Shown here: piece after piece, positions 44,986 through 54,313 of the stretch
Layout: each line of letters begins with the position of its first letter
How positions within the stretch are numbered: position 1 is the stretch's first letter
Source of the DNA: DATFVA01 sp963764235
Lineage (GTDB): Bacteria > Bacteroidota > Ignavibacteria > Ignavibacteriales > Ignavibacteriaceae
Direction: 5' to 3'
DNA: 64,000 bases
Assembly (NCBI GenBank): GCA_963764235.1
Contig: CAVXRO010000007.1
Span: 124,001 to 188,000 of the forward strand
The notes under the pieces: generated by a model
The model's input: the letters and a program-made list of their open reading frames with translations, nothing else
Databases searched by the model: none
What the model was told of the DNA's origin: nothing
Translations under genes and position numbers: made by a program

Positions 44986-45016
44986 CCTGCCCGCTGGTTT
45001 TGCGGGCAGGTTCATT
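44986..45016 (+). terminator. Rho-independent terminator
   Basis: Nine-bp stem CCTGCCCGC/GCGGGCAGG with a 7-nt loop and a modest T-rich tail. Confidence 0.8.
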
Positions 45017-45072
45017 TCCTTGAATTAGCTTTAATCATTAGGTAATTTTGAAATATAATTTTCGGAGAAAAA

Positions 45073-45918
45073 ATGAATACCCTTAAAACTGTCTTCTTGA
45101 TGACAGTTATGATGATCTTATTCATGTTCGTGGGATACTTTCTCGGCGGTTCCACGGGTATGACAATCGCATTTATATTTGCTTTGCTGATGAACTTTGG
45201 CTCGTACTGGTTCTCCGATAAGATTGTGCTTTCAATGTACAGGGCGAAAGAAGTAACAGCAGAAACTGCCCCGAAGTTTTATACATTGGTAGAACAGCTT
45301 GCCGCAAGTGCAAATCTTCCTATGCCTAAGGTTTATATAATTAACGATCCGACTCCCAACGCTTTCGCAACCGGCCGGAATCCTGAGCATGCCGCAGTTG
45401 CAGCTACAACCGGAATACTAAATGGACTTAACAACGAAGAACTTGCCGGCGTAATCTCTCACGAGCTTGCTCACGTTAAACACAGGGACATTCTGACCGG
45501 AACAATTGTAGCCACCCTGGTTGGTACTATTACCTTTGTGGCTCAGATGGCAGGCTGGGCTATGATGTTCGGCAGAGGCAGAGACGACGATGATGGAGGA
45601 TTATCCTCACTCCTTTTATTAATCCTGGCCCCGGTAGCAGCAACGCTCCTTCAGTTGGCTGTTTCAAGATCCCGTGAATATGCTGCTGATGCAGGCGGTG
45701 CCGGAATATCAGGCAATCCGCTTGGACTGGCTTCGGCCCTTCGTAAAATATCTGCGGGCAATGAAGTTAAAGCTCTGAATAATTCTAATCCGGCAACAGC
45801 TCATATGTTTATTATAAATCCTCTGCATGGCGGTGGTGTTATGAAATTATTTTCCACCCACCCTCCGATTGAGGAAAGAATTAAACGGCTTGAAAAACTG
45901 GCAGCTGAAAAGATATGA
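45073..45918 (+). CDS. htpX: Protease HtpX (M48 zinc metalloprotease)
   Basis: A 281-residue membrane-bound metalloprotease that degrades damaged membrane proteins. Two N-terminal membrane segments (5-23, 29-46) precede the zinc site HELAHVKHRD (H-E-x-x-H near residue 130). Two further hydrophobic segments follow, then SREYAADAGGA, whose glutamate is the third zinc ligand. The length is normal for HtpX. A GGAG ribosome-binding site precedes the ATG. No CIRCE or other heat-shock element was seen upstream. Confidence 0.96.
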   Translation: MNTLKTVFLMTVMMILFMFVGYFLGGSTGMTIAFIFALLMNFGSYWFSDKIVLSMYRAKEVTAETAPKFYTLVEQLAASANLPMPKVYIINDPTPNAFATGRNPEHAAVAATTGILNGLNNEELAGVISHELAHVKHRDILTGTIVATLVGTITFVAQMAGWAMMFGRGRDDDDGGLSSLLLLILAPVAATLLQLAVSRSREYAADAGGAGISGNPLGLASALRKISAGNEVKALNNSNPATAHMFIINPLHGGGVMKLFSTHPPIEERIKRLEKLAAEKI

Positions 45919-45997
45919 TCAAATACTTCTTGAAGATGGACAGAATAATTGCCTAAATTAACAATTCAGTTTTCCGTAAGAAAAAAAATTATCTCTA

Positions 45998-46603
45998 TTG
46001 CTTAAAAAAAATATAACAACCAATTTTTTAGGACTGCTTACAGGAATAATTCTCCTGTCGGTTATTACATGCAGAGCACAGGGGAAAAGCAGTCTTCAGG
46101 TACTTAATCAACTGGTGGATTCCTCCCTTATTGAATTGACAGCCCAGATTCCCGATACTATCAGGAATATCAGCCTCGATCTTGAAGAGGGGACCTACTC
46201 TGTATTCAACTCGCAGATTATCTCTGACCTGACGGGAATGGGATATAAACTGGTAAGTCGGGATAATTCGTTCAAACTGCAGTACGTAATCAGAGAAGCT
46301 TCAACTTCATACGGTGATATATTCCGGGATGGTTTTTTAGGTGATTACCTCGTTCCACGCACACTTACACTTTCAGGCAGCGGCAACTTTTCGGGCAGAA
46401 TAATAACTACGCATAATTTTAACTTTACCTTCCGGGATACTATTGCAGTTGACAGCGTAAATTCATATGAAAACCCGGCCTGGTCTTTCACACATGGCAG
46501 ACTCCCCTCCGAACCCTTCTTCTCCGGAATTTTCGAACCTGTGATAGCTGTCGGTACGGCTGCTCTTGCAGTAATTCTTTTCTTCACGATAAGGAGTAAG
46601 TAG
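45998..46603 (+). CDS. Exported protein of unknown function
   Basis: A 201-residue protein starting at a TTG. The first 28 residues form a signal peptide ending CRAQG. The central part (LVDSSLIELTAQIPDTIRNISLDLEEGTYSVFNSQIISDLTGMGYKLV) recalls the small alpha/beta domain seen in FlgO/CsgG-like proteins, and a C-terminal hydrophobic segment (EPVIAVGTAALAVILFFTIRSK) could be a membrane anchor. There is no firm family assignment. The start codon is uncertain because the ribosome-binding site is weak. Confidence 0.65.
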   Translation: MLKKNITTNFLGLLTGIILLSVITCRAQGKSSLQVLNQLVDSSLIELTAQIPDTIRNISLDLEEGTYSVFNSQIISDLTGMGYKLVSRDNSFKLQYVIREASTSYGDIFRDGFLGDYLVPRTLTLSGSGNFSGRIITTHNFNFTFRDTIAVDSVNSYENPAWSFTHGRLPSEPFFSGIFEPVIAVGTAALAVILFFTIRSK

Positions 46604-46674
46604 CAATAAATACCTTTGACTACTATGTTAATTTGGTTATTTTTCTCAATTAAATTATTATAAAACCGCATTTT

Positions 46675-47436
46675 ATGAAATATTTATTTTTTATTCCTGT
46701 ATTATTTCTGCTTGTTTTTGAAGGATGTTCTTCGAGTGTAGATACTACTAATATGACCGGCCAAAACCGTCTTTCATATGCCATCAGCCTTTACAATGAT
46801 GAAGATTATCTCGAAGCGATAAACGAACTTCAGGCTATTCTGCTTCAGTACCCTGGAAGTTCAATTTCCGATGACGCCCAGTTTTATCTTGCCAAAGCCC
46901 GCTTTGCAAGAGAAGAATACATAATGGCTGCTTTTGAATTCAGCAAGCTGATTAAAAATATGCCTGCGAGCGAATTTGTTCCGGAATCACAGTATATGCT
47001 TGCGGATTGTTATTATGAGCTTTCGCCGAATTTTAATCTTGACCAGAAATACACGAGGAAGGCGATACAGGAGTTCCAGGCATTCATAGATTTCTTTCCC
47101 ACTGATGAAAGAGTTCCTGACGCTGAAAAAAAGATCGATGAGCTGAATAATAAACTGGCTGAAAAGACCTATTCAATTGCCGGTATTTATGAAAAAATGG
47201 ATTATCTGAAGGCTGCTATAATATATTATAATGAGGTTATAGACAATTATCATGACACACCTTATGCTCCATTGGCAATGTACAATAAGATAAACGTTCT
47301 TGTTGAAAAAAACAGGAGCAGTGATGCGATTGCCGAGATAGATAAATTCATCGAGAAGTATCCGGAGAACAGGAGAATCGATGAGCTGAAAAGTCTTCGG
47401 TCGAAGCTTGAAAATCAATTATCCTCTTCAAGGTAA
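46675..47436 (+). CDS. bamD: Outer-membrane assembly lipoprotein BamD (YfiO)
   Basis: A 253-residue lipoprotein (lipobox L-V-F-E-G-C, Cys18) with BamD-type TPR repeats: LSYAISLYNDEDYLEAINELQAILLQYPGSSISDDAQFYLAKARF and further helical pairs to about residue 240. It would sit on the periplasmic face of the outer membrane in the BAM complex that inserts beta-barrels. It opens a ten-gene plus-strand unit reaching ccmF; the next gene starts on the following base. Confidence 0.9.
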   Translation: MKYLFFIPVLFLLVFEGCSSSVDTTNMTGQNRLSYAISLYNDEDYLEAINELQAILLQYPGSSISDDAQFYLAKARFAREEYIMAAFEFSKLIKNMPASEFVPESQYMLADCYYELSPNFNLDQKYTRKAIQEFQAFIDFFPTDERVPDAEKKIDELNNKLAEKTYSIAGIYEKMDYLKAAIIYYNEVIDNYHDTPYAPLAMYNKINVLVEKNRSSDAIAEIDKFIEKYPENRRIDELKSLRSKLENQLSSSR

Positions 47437-47910
47437 ATGGCTGCTAAAAAAGTTAACGATAGTAAGATGATAATGACCGAGCTGGTACTTCCAAACCATA
47501 CAAACCAGCTTGGAAAACTTCTGGGCGGGCAGCTTATGCACTGGATAGATATCTGCGCTGCATTAAGTGCTGCCAAACATTCAAACTATGTTTGCGTAAC
47601 CGCCTCTGTTGACCGCATAGATTTTCATCACCCTATAAATCTTGGTGATGCAGTTACTCTGAATGCTTCGGTTAACCGGGCCTTTAATACTTCTATGGAG
47701 GTTGGCGTTAAGGTATTTGCTGAATCATTCAGAAAAGGCACTAGGATCCATACTAATTCTGCATATTTAACCTTTGTGAGCGTGGATCGGAATGGAAAGC
47801 CGGTTAAGACGAATAAGATTATTCCTGAAACGGAAGATGAAAAAAGAAGATTTGAAGAAGCACTTAGACGAAGGGAGAATAGACTTCAATCCCGTAAAAG
47901 GAAAAGTTAA
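47437..47910 (+). CDS. Acyl-CoA thioesterase (YciA/BFIT-type hotdog)
   Basis: A 157-residue single-hotdog thioesterase. The family motif NQLGKLLGGQLMHWIDICAALSA with the catalytic Asp lies at residues 22-44, and RIDFHHPINLGDAVTLNASV at about 67-86. It hydrolyses acyl-CoA esters to free acid and CoA in the cytosol. Its ATG directly follows the bamD stop codon and its end overlaps the start of the next gene by about 74 bp, so it is embedded in the operon. Confidence 0.9.
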   Translation: MAAKKVNDSKMIMTELVLPNHTNQLGKLLGGQLMHWIDICAALSAAKHSNYVCVTASVDRIDFHHPINLGDAVTLNASVNRAFNTSMEVGVKVFAESFRKGTRIHTNSAYLTFVSVDRNGKPVKTNKIIPETEDEKRRFEEALRRRENRLQSRKRKS

Positions 47911-49981
47911 CTTCCTGTTTTTTTTAATTTTTCTCTCATATAACAGTTTCCCGCAGGTACCGGTCAACGGCTTTTGCAAATACCAGGATTTTAAAGTTGA
48001 CTCCGGCTACCAGAAATTATTCTCGCTTAATTATAATGAAGATTCGTATACCGACCTTCTTTTCTATAATACTTCAGGCACAGCGGTAACTTCGATTGAC
48101 GGAAACCCTAACGGTACTTTCGGATTATCTCATGCTTACGCGAGCGGCAGGGAATTTTCTCTTATCCAGTATCTATGGGATAAAAACAGCAAGATTTCAG
48201 GGTATGCTTTTATTTCCCGTAAGCAGAGTTCTGCCGGCATATTGAAGTTCAATAGTGAGGGGTACCCTTCAGAAGAAGAGAAGGTAAATTTCAACACTTA
48301 TCCTGAGAACTTAAGTACTGGTGATGTTAACAATGACGGAATACCGGAACTCCTGGTTTCCGGGAGTGCTTTTAACGGACTTTCTCTTATTTATCAGGAA
48401 AAGAAACTGCGTGAGAAAAAAATAATTGAAAAGACCAGTTACTCCGAAGCTGTATTTGCTGATCTTAATAATGACGGTTATCCTGATATAGCAGCACTTG
48501 AAATGTTCTCCAACAGGCTGCAGTTTTTATATAATAATAGTAAAGGTAACTTTAACAAGGTCAGGGAAATATCGTTCAGCAATCCCGTATCTTCACTTCA
48601 GCCTGCGGATCTTGATCTTGATTCATACACCGACCTGGTGTTTACAGAAGATAAATCGATCATTATATATTATGGGGACTTTACCTCCTCATACGAGGAT
48701 ACTTTAATTATAAGTACAAAGTACTCTATTGATAAAGTCATCACAGGTGATTTTAACAGAGATGGACTGATCGACATAGCTTATATTGACAGGTTGAACG
48801 GAACACTCTCACTTATTTTCGGACGGGATAACAGGAAGTTTTATCCCGAACTTCTATACTTGAAAAAGGGCTCCCTTGCCGATATTATTCCTTATTACAG
48901 TAAATTCATCAACGGTATTATCATCCTGAATAGTGAGGGGAAATATTACCTTATCTCCAACCTTGCTTCAATCTCCGATGAAGTAAGTCTTGTATCCGGA
49001 GCTTATCCTGCAGCAGTAGCATTTTATGACAGAGGAAATAACAGTATCAATGATCTCTGTTTCATCGATGGTTTTAATAAAACGCTCAACCTCATAATCA
49101 GGAATAGTTCAGGCATACCGGAAACCTGGTTTCCGGTTCCGTTGTTTGATAATGAAAATGCTATTGTGGTGAATAACAAACTACCAGGACAGAAAACGTT
49201 TTATTGTTTTACGAGAGACAAGAAATTAATAGAGGTTATTGATGTCGATCTTGTAAAGAACAAATTTAAAAGAAGTTCACTTTACGTACCCGGCAGGATA
49301 AAGGATATTAAACTCAATGAAAACACAGGGAGGCTTTACGCTGCTTTTATAAAGGACAATAATCTCGGGGTAACTACTTTTTTGAATGAGCAGGGTCAAT
49401 ACCAGTACTTTACATTCGCCGGATTAAGGAAGAATGTATCTGATGCCGCTCTTTCTATATACAACAGGCCTGAAGTGTTTTATGCCGTTGAGGATACGAA
49501 TTTGATAATAGGAGAAAGGTTCCTGGAGGCAAATAGTAAAAATTCAGAATTTGCAACCCATATCAAGGCCGGACAGGGAATTGTTCTCTATGCAGGAAAT
49601 TTCTTGAATAAGGAAAATTCGGCGCTGTATGGTTTTTTAAGTTCAAAGGATAAAAATGATCTGATATTTTTCCTGGGTCCTGATGCATTCAGCATTTCGG
49701 GCAAAAATACTCAGGCTCCGGGTCTTAGGATAAAAGATAAAAATCAATTATTTTTTGGAACCCTTGGATTTAATAGCAGACAGAAAGTCTGTTACTATAA
49801 TCCCGTTCAGCAGAATATTAAGTCGCTTGTACTGACGGACGGGAATAAGACTATTACGCGCACTCTGTTAATGGAGAATGTAAACTCAAGGTCTTTTTTT
49901 ATTAAAAACATGAACTCCCGGAATTATCATATTGTTTATATCGATGACAATGAAAACTGTATCACGATCAGAGAGCTCTAA
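47837..49981 (+). CDS. Exported FG-GAP/VCBS-repeat protein
   Basis: About 714 residues. It contains FG-GAP repeats with calcium-binding loops (GDVNNDGIPELLV, ADLNNDGYPDIAAL, ADLDLDSYTDLVF, GDFNRDGLIDIAYI) in the first 350 residues, then degenerate propeller-like sequence. The likely start ATG at 47837 (MKKEDLKKHL) gives a signal-like stretch only at residues 26-43 (NFLFFLIFLSYNSFPQ), so the true start may be a later non-ATG codon. There is no sorting domain. It overlaps the thioesterase gene at its start and shares one base with the next gene (TAATG), so it is translationally coupled to the protease gene. Confidence 0.78.
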   Translation: MKKEDLKKHLDEGRIDFNPVKGKVNFLFFLIFLSYNSFPQVPVNGFCKYQDFKVDSGYQKLFSLNYNEDSYTDLLFYNTSGTAVTSIDGNPNGTFGLSHAYASGREFSLIQYLWDKNSKISGYAFISRKQSSAGILKFNSEGYPSEEEKVNFNTYPENLSTGDVNNDGIPELLVSGSAFNGLSLIYQEKKLREKKIIEKTSYSEAVFADLNNDGYPDIAALEMFSNRLQFLYNNSKGNFNKVREISFSNPVSSLQPADLDLDSYTDLVFTEDKSIIIYYGDFTSSYEDTLIISTKYSIDKVITGDFNRDGLIDIAYIDRLNGTLSLIFGRDNRKFYPELLYLKKGSLADIIPYYSKFINGIIILNSEGKYYLISNLASISDEVSLVSGAYPAAVAFYDRGNNSINDLCFIDGFNKTLNLIIRNSSGIPETWFPVPLFDNENAIVVNNKLPGQKTFYCFTRDKKLIEVIDVDLVKNKFKRSSLYVPGRIKDIKLNENTGRLYAAFIKDNNLGVTTFLNEQGQYQYFTFAGLRKNVSDAALSIYNRPEVFYAVEDTNLIIGERFLEANSKNSEFATHIKAGQGIVLYAGNFLNKENSALYGFLSSKDKNDLIFFLGPDAFSISGKNTQAPGLRIKDKNQLFFGTLGFNSRQKVCYYNPVQQNIKSLVLTDGNKTITRTLLMENVNSRSFFIKNMNSRNYHIVYIDDNENCITIREL

Positions 49982-51651
49982 TGAGTAAAAAGCTTTTGCT
50001 GCTGTTGATCCCAATTATATATGCCACCGGGTTTTCCCAGGAGTGGAACAGGAACAGACTCGATTCCCTTTTTAATTTTTATGTAAGTAATCATAATTAC
50101 AGTAATGTTAATATGCCCGGAGATATCCGGGAGGATACTACCCGGATAAAATGCGGGTTTGGTGCCGCCGCTGAGGTATTCATTCATTTCAACGAGTTCA
50201 CTGAATCTCAGCAGGGATTGCTGAAGGTCCTTAATGAGCGTCCTGCTACGGATGCAAGTATAGTTTCGCCCTCGGGATTCTTCCGTATTCATTATTATTC
50301 TACAGGATCTTTCGTTCCGCAGTACGATATAAATGAATTTGCTCAGTCTCTTGATTCCTCGTATTACTTCGAAGTTAATCATCTCGGTTATCCTCCTCCA
50401 CCCGAGGACACCCAGCCGGGTCTGCCGCCCGATAGTGCAGGAGGCGACAGCAGGTATGATGTTTATATTGTTCCTCTGGGTAATTTCTATGGAGAAACTT
50501 ATTTCGAAACACAGATAGGACCGGAGCCGAGGTTCACATCTTTTATCCGGGTAGATTATAAATTCGGATCCGGTTTTTATACTCACGGAATCGATGCTGC
50601 AAGGGTAACAGCCGCACATGAATTTCATCATTCAATACAGGTAGGAAACTATATTTACAGGGATGCTGATCTTTTCTTCTATGAACTGACTTCAACCTCA
50701 ATGGAAGAGTTCGTTTTTGACTCGGTAAATGATTACTACGGATATATGAATGATTATTTCAGAAATACCGAAAGGGCATTTGCTGAGAATTCAGGTTATA
50801 ATATTGCTATCTGGAATATTTTTATGAAAGACAGGTTCGGATTTGATATAATTAAAACCCAATGGGAAAAGATGCCGGGAATGAGAGCAATAGAGGCTAT
50901 CAATTCCTCACTTTTTGAGGAAGGTACAAGTTACGGCAGCGAGCTTAATAAATTCGGGATATGGACATTCTTTACGGGTTACCGGGCCGTCCAGGGTCAA
51001 TATTTTGATGAGGCTGCAAATTATCCTGTGATCCGTCTTTCTTCTGTTATAGAGTTCAACTCTCCTACAGTTAATGTAACTATGAATGCTCATCCCACAT
51101 CAAACAATTTTGTTGATTTCATTGACCAGGCTCGGAGCGATACCCTTACAGTGCTGGTCACTAATACGGATTACGCAAACGGTATAAACAACACGCTGAC
51201 TTTTTATCCTTTTACATATTATGTATATGACTATAATGAACCCGGCAGCCAGCAGCTAACCGGGGTTTATTATTCAAAGCTTATGACTGATCAGCCTTCA
51301 ATGTGGTCATCATCCGAATTTTTTAACAATTACCTTATCAGGGAAGGTGAGATTCCGCTGGAACTTTCTGATTATGCTTTCCCGAATCCTTTCAGGTACG
51401 GCAGAAATAATTTCATTTATTTCCCGGTGATGAGTGGCAAAGGTTCTGATGCAAGTCTTAATGTTTATACGTCTTCAATGGAACTGGTATACTCAGTCAC
51501 CAAGCCGTTTGATTATTTGTCGGGACAAAAAGTAATGAAGTGGAACGGGCTGGATAATAAAAACCAGCGGGTTCCCTCAGGCGTATATGTGTTCATAACC
51601 CGGTCTGGTAATGAAAAAAAGGTAGGGAAGCTGGTTATATTTAATGAATAA
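49981..51651 (+). CDS. Secreted MXAN_6640-like putative metalloprotease
   Basis: A 556-residue exported protein. A signal peptide (MSKKLLLLLIPIIYATGFSQ) is followed by a region with a zinc-protease motif HEFHHSIQ at about residues 214-221 and a downstream Glu-rich helix (ELTSTSMEEFVFD), the pattern of the MXAN_6640 family. The C-terminus (from about 460) is a diverged type IX-like sorting domain (YAFPNPFRYG...GVYVFITRSG). The start shares a base with the previous stop and the end overlaps ccmA by 8 bp. It is therefore cotranscribed with the cytochrome c maturation genes. Confidence 0.82.
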   Translation: MSKKLLLLLIPIIYATGFSQEWNRNRLDSLFNFYVSNHNYSNVNMPGDIREDTTRIKCGFGAAAEVFIHFNEFTESQQGLLKVLNERPATDASIVSPSGFFRIHYYSTGSFVPQYDINEFAQSLDSSYYFEVNHLGYPPPPEDTQPGLPPDSAGGDSRYDVYIVPLGNFYGETYFETQIGPEPRFTSFIRVDYKFGSGFYTHGIDAARVTAAHEFHHSIQVGNYIYRDADLFFYELTSTSMEEFVFDSVNDYYGYMNDYFRNTERAFAENSGYNIAIWNIFMKDRFGFDIIKTQWEKMPGMRAIEAINSSLFEEGTSYGSELNKFGIWTFFTGYRAVQGQYFDEAANYPVIRLSSVIEFNSPTVNVTMNAHPTSNNFVDFIDQARSDTLTVLVTNTDYANGINNTLTFYPFTYYVYDYNEPGSQQLTGVYYSKLMTDQPSMWSSSEFFNNYLIREGEIPLELSDYAFPNPFRYGRNNFIYFPVMSGKGSDASLNVYTSSMELVYSVTKPFDYLSGQKVMKWNGLDNKNQRVPSGVYVFITRSGNEKKVGKLVIFNE

Positions 51652-52297
51652 TTTTTCAGTACAGGCAGAATTATTAAGTAAAACATTCGGAAGAAGGCTT
51701 ATATTCTCCGGACTCAGCTTCGGATTTGATAAGCATGGAGTTTATGGTATTTCAGGACCTAACGGCTCAGGCAAATCCACGCTGGTCAAAATTATTGCCG
51801 GAATCATCTCCCCCTCGAAAGGGGAAGTGAAGCATGCAATCGAAGGTAAAGAAATCCCTTCCGAAAAGCTTCATAACTATATTGGTTTTGTGTCTCCTTA
51901 TCTGGTTTTATACGAGGAATTCACTGCCTGGGAGAACCTGGAATTGTTTGCCGATATAAGAAATGTTTCTTTCAACAAAGAAAGAATTGAATTACCTTCT
52001 TAAAGTATTTTTATTATACGACCGGAAGGATGACCTTGTTAAAACTTATTCCTCCGGGATGAAGCAGAGAATGAAATTTATTTTTGCTCTGATGCATTCA
52101 CCACAGCTGCTTATACTTGATGAACCTACATCCAACCTGGATGATGAAGGGAAGGCGTCAGTTTATAAAATTGTAGTGAAGCAGGGCGTGACATTATTGT
52201 ACTGATCGCATCAAATGAAAAAACCGACCTGGAACTTTGCAGCGAAAAGATTGTTATTCAGGATTATAAAAATACTACCGTCCAGGATGTAAAATGA
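51644..52297 (+). CDS. ccmA: Heme exporter ATP-binding protein CcmA (two frameshifts)
   Basis: ABC ATPase of the CcmABCD complex, about 217 residues across three frames. Walker A GPNGSGKSTLVK is at about 39-50, the signature YSSGMKQRMK and Walker B LLILDEPTSNLD follow. The frame shifts near 51991-51994 (removing a T joins KERIE to YLLKVF) and at 52184-52186 (one extra G in GGG gives KQGRDIIVLIASNE). The restored frame ends at TGA 52295-52297, overlapping the ccmB ATG. All motifs survive, so these look like consensus indels rather than decay. Confidence 0.85.
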
Positions 52298-52961
52298 GCT
52301 CAAAGTCATATTGCATTATTCCTGAAAGATTTTCGTTCTGAGCTCAGAACGCGTTATGCCATCAACTCACTTGCAATGTTCATAATAGTTGCAATCAGCG
52401 TAATAATGTTTTCTATAGGAAACGAAAGGGTAAATGAAAACCTGACGGCGGGACTATTCTGGGTTGTCATATTTTTTTCAGCGATGTCAGGACTTGCAAG
52501 GGCGTTCGTTTCCGAGGAGGAAAGGGGAACTTCGCTCACCCTGCAGCTGATTGCTTCTCCATCGACGGTTTTTACAGGCAAACTCATATTCAACTTGGCG
52601 TTGGTTTTCTGTATGAATATTGTAATTGCCATATTATATTCCGCGGTATTTGAGGCATTTGTGATAAGAAATTTTGTCCTTATTTCTGTGTGCTTTTGTA
52701 CTGGGTAATGTCGGTCTGGCGATTTCATCAACTATAATCGCGGCAATAATTTCGAAAGCCGGGGCTAAAGGAACACTTTATCCTGTCCTGTCTTTTCCTA
52801 TATTATTACCTTTAATTTTAACATCCGTACAGCTAACTTTATTCTCTATCGATGGCACAGGTTTTGAGAAATCTAAATTTGAGCTCGCAATTTTAATCAG
52901 TTACGACGTTATTATGTTAACTGCATCTTATATGCTGTTCGATTTTATATGGAAAGATTAG
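52294..52961 (+). CDS. ccmB: Heme exporter protein CcmB (two frameshifts)
   Basis: Integral membrane subunit of CcmABCD with six hydrophobic segments and about 221 residues when repaired. The ATG at 52294 overlaps the ccmA stop. Removing one A at 52302-52304 gives MSSSHIALFLKDFRSELRTRYAINSLAMF, the typical CcmB start. Removing one C at 52678-52679 joins RNFV to LFLCAFVLGNVGLA. The GLARAFVSEEERGTSLTLQLI segment characteristic of CcmB is intact. With ccmA, ccmC and ccmD it releases heme-loaded CcmE. Confidence 0.83.
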
Positions 52962-52983
52962 TAATTTTAATTGAATATAAACT

Positions 52984-53721
52984 ATGAAATCAATTCTCTG
53001 GAAAAGTTTCCTGTTTTTGCTTCTCGCTTTCGTTTTTGTGGCGGGAATAGCATTTCCCATAGTTGAGAATCCGACTCAATGGTACCAGTTTCCTTATATT
53101 AAAGGTCTAGGAGAAAATGCAAAAATAATTTTCTTTCATGTACCTACAGCATGGTTGACTGTAATTGCTTTCCTTATGTCAACTATTTATGGTTTTCAAT
53201 ATCTCAGAAAAAAGGATTTAAATGATGATATTAAATCTTATACTGCTGCACAGCTGGGAATAATTTTCTGTATACTTGCAACCATAACAGGTTCTATCTG
53301 GTCCAAATTTGCCTGGGGTTCCTTCTGGAGCTGGGACCCGCGTCAATCAAGTATTTTCGCACTTTTGTTAATTTACGGAGCCTGGTTTGCTCTTCGATCT
53401 TCTATTGAAAATGAAGAGAAGAGAGCCAGTTTATCAGCAGTGTATTCAATTATAGCATTTGTAACTGTACCATTTTTTATTTTTATTATGCCCAGAATAA
53501 TGCTCGGATTACATCCCGGATCTGAAGAGATTGTGGATGGAAAAATTGTTCAAAGTTCAAGCCCCATAATCGATTTTAGAATGAACGCAAATATGTTACT
53601 TATCTTTTTCCTATCATTAATAGGATTTACAATTTTGTATTTCTGGATGTGGAGACTTGGTTATAAATCATTGATGTTCAAAGATAAATTTAAACAAACA
53701 ACAATTAAGAGGATAACTTGA
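52984..53721 (+). CDS. ccmC: Heme exporter/ligase protein CcmC (CcsA family)
   Basis: A 245-residue membrane protein with six membrane segments. The tryptophan-rich WWD-type motif, WGSFWSWDPRQSSIFALLLIYGAW at about 117-140, and conserved periplasmic histidines (FFHVPTAWL near 55 and a later His in GLHPGS near 179) form the heme site. It loads heme onto CcmE. The frame is complete and its TGA overlaps the TTG start of ccmD. Confidence 0.95.
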   Translation: MKSILWKSFLFLLLAFVFVAGIAFPIVENPTQWYQFPYIKGLGENAKIIFFHVPTAWLTVIAFLMSTIYGFQYLRKKDLNDDIKSYTAAQLGIIFCILATITGSIWSKFAWGSFWSWDPRQSSIFALLLIYGAWFALRSSIENEEKRASLSAVYSIIAFVTVPFFIFIMPRIMLGLHPGSEEIVDGKIVQSSSPIIDFRMNANMLLIFFLSLIGFTILYFWMWRLGYKSLMFKDKFKQTTIKRIT

Positions 53722-53876
53722 GCGGACTTTATGATTTCCTGCATAACAATGCGATCTACATCGTTATGATCATTGTGTTGATTGTATGGGCAGGAATATT
53801 TTTTTTCCTGAACAATCTCGATAAAAGAATAAAGAGTGTAGAAAAAGAAATAAAAGGAGATAAGCATGAAAAATAA
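53718..53876 (+). CDS. ccmD: CcmD-like small membrane protein
   Basis: A 52-residue ORF from TTG (overlapping the ccmC stop codon as TTGA) to TAA inside the start of ccmE. It begins LSGLYDFLHNNAIYIVMIIV, has one membrane helix at about 13-32, and a charged C-terminal tail (NNLDKRIKSVEKEIKGD). Size, single helix, position between ccmC and ccmE and the coupled start all match CcmD, the subunit that helps release holo-CcmE from CcmC. Confidence 0.82.
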   Translation: MSGLYDFLHNNAIYIVMIIVLIVWAGIFFFLNNLDKRIKSVEKEIKGDKHEK

Positions 53877-54255
53877 ATATATATTCGGCGGCGCTATCAT
53901 TGTTATCTTCCTGGGTTTAATGGGTTATCTGTTTACACAGAGCAACATTAAATACGAAAGTAATTTTTCTAAAGTAATTAATACTGATAAAACTGTTAAA
54001 GCTACAGGAAGCTGGGTTAAGGATAAAAATTACGAGATAGATAAAGCCAACAAAACTTTCAGCTTTTATATGGCAGACGAGAACGGCAACCAGATGAAGG
54101 TTGTTTATGACGGAACAATTCCCAATAACTTCGAAACAGCCAAAAGCGTAGTTGTAACAGGACAGTATAGAGATGGATATTTCCATGCAAGGGATATATT
54201 GACTAAGTGCCCGAGCAAATATGAAAATGACAAGGCTAAGACCTCCAGTATGTAG
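53866..54255 (+). CDS. ccmE: Heme chaperone CcmE, Cys-type (CxxxY)
   Basis: A 129-residue periplasmic heme chaperone with an N-terminal membrane anchor (residues 6-24) and an OB-fold. Classical CcmE binds heme covalently through the His of H-x-x-x-Y; here the matching position is Cys115 in C-P-S-K-Y. Such C-x-x-x-Y CcmE proteins define the System I* variant known from some sulfate reducers and archaea, which usually lacks CcmH. Consistent with this, no ccmG or ccmH gene is found next to the cluster. It overlaps ccmD by 11 bp. Confidence 0.92.
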   Translation: MKNKYIFGGAIIVIFLGLMGYLFTQSNIKYESNFSKVINTDKTVKATGSWVKDKNYEIDKANKTFSFYMADENGNQMKVVYDGTIPNNFETAKSVVVTGQYRDGYFHARDILTKCPSKYENDKAKTSSM

Positions 54256-54313
54256 TCCATCATTATCAAAAACAGTTAACATATAATTTTATTAAGATAA
54301 CACTGAGGTAGAA

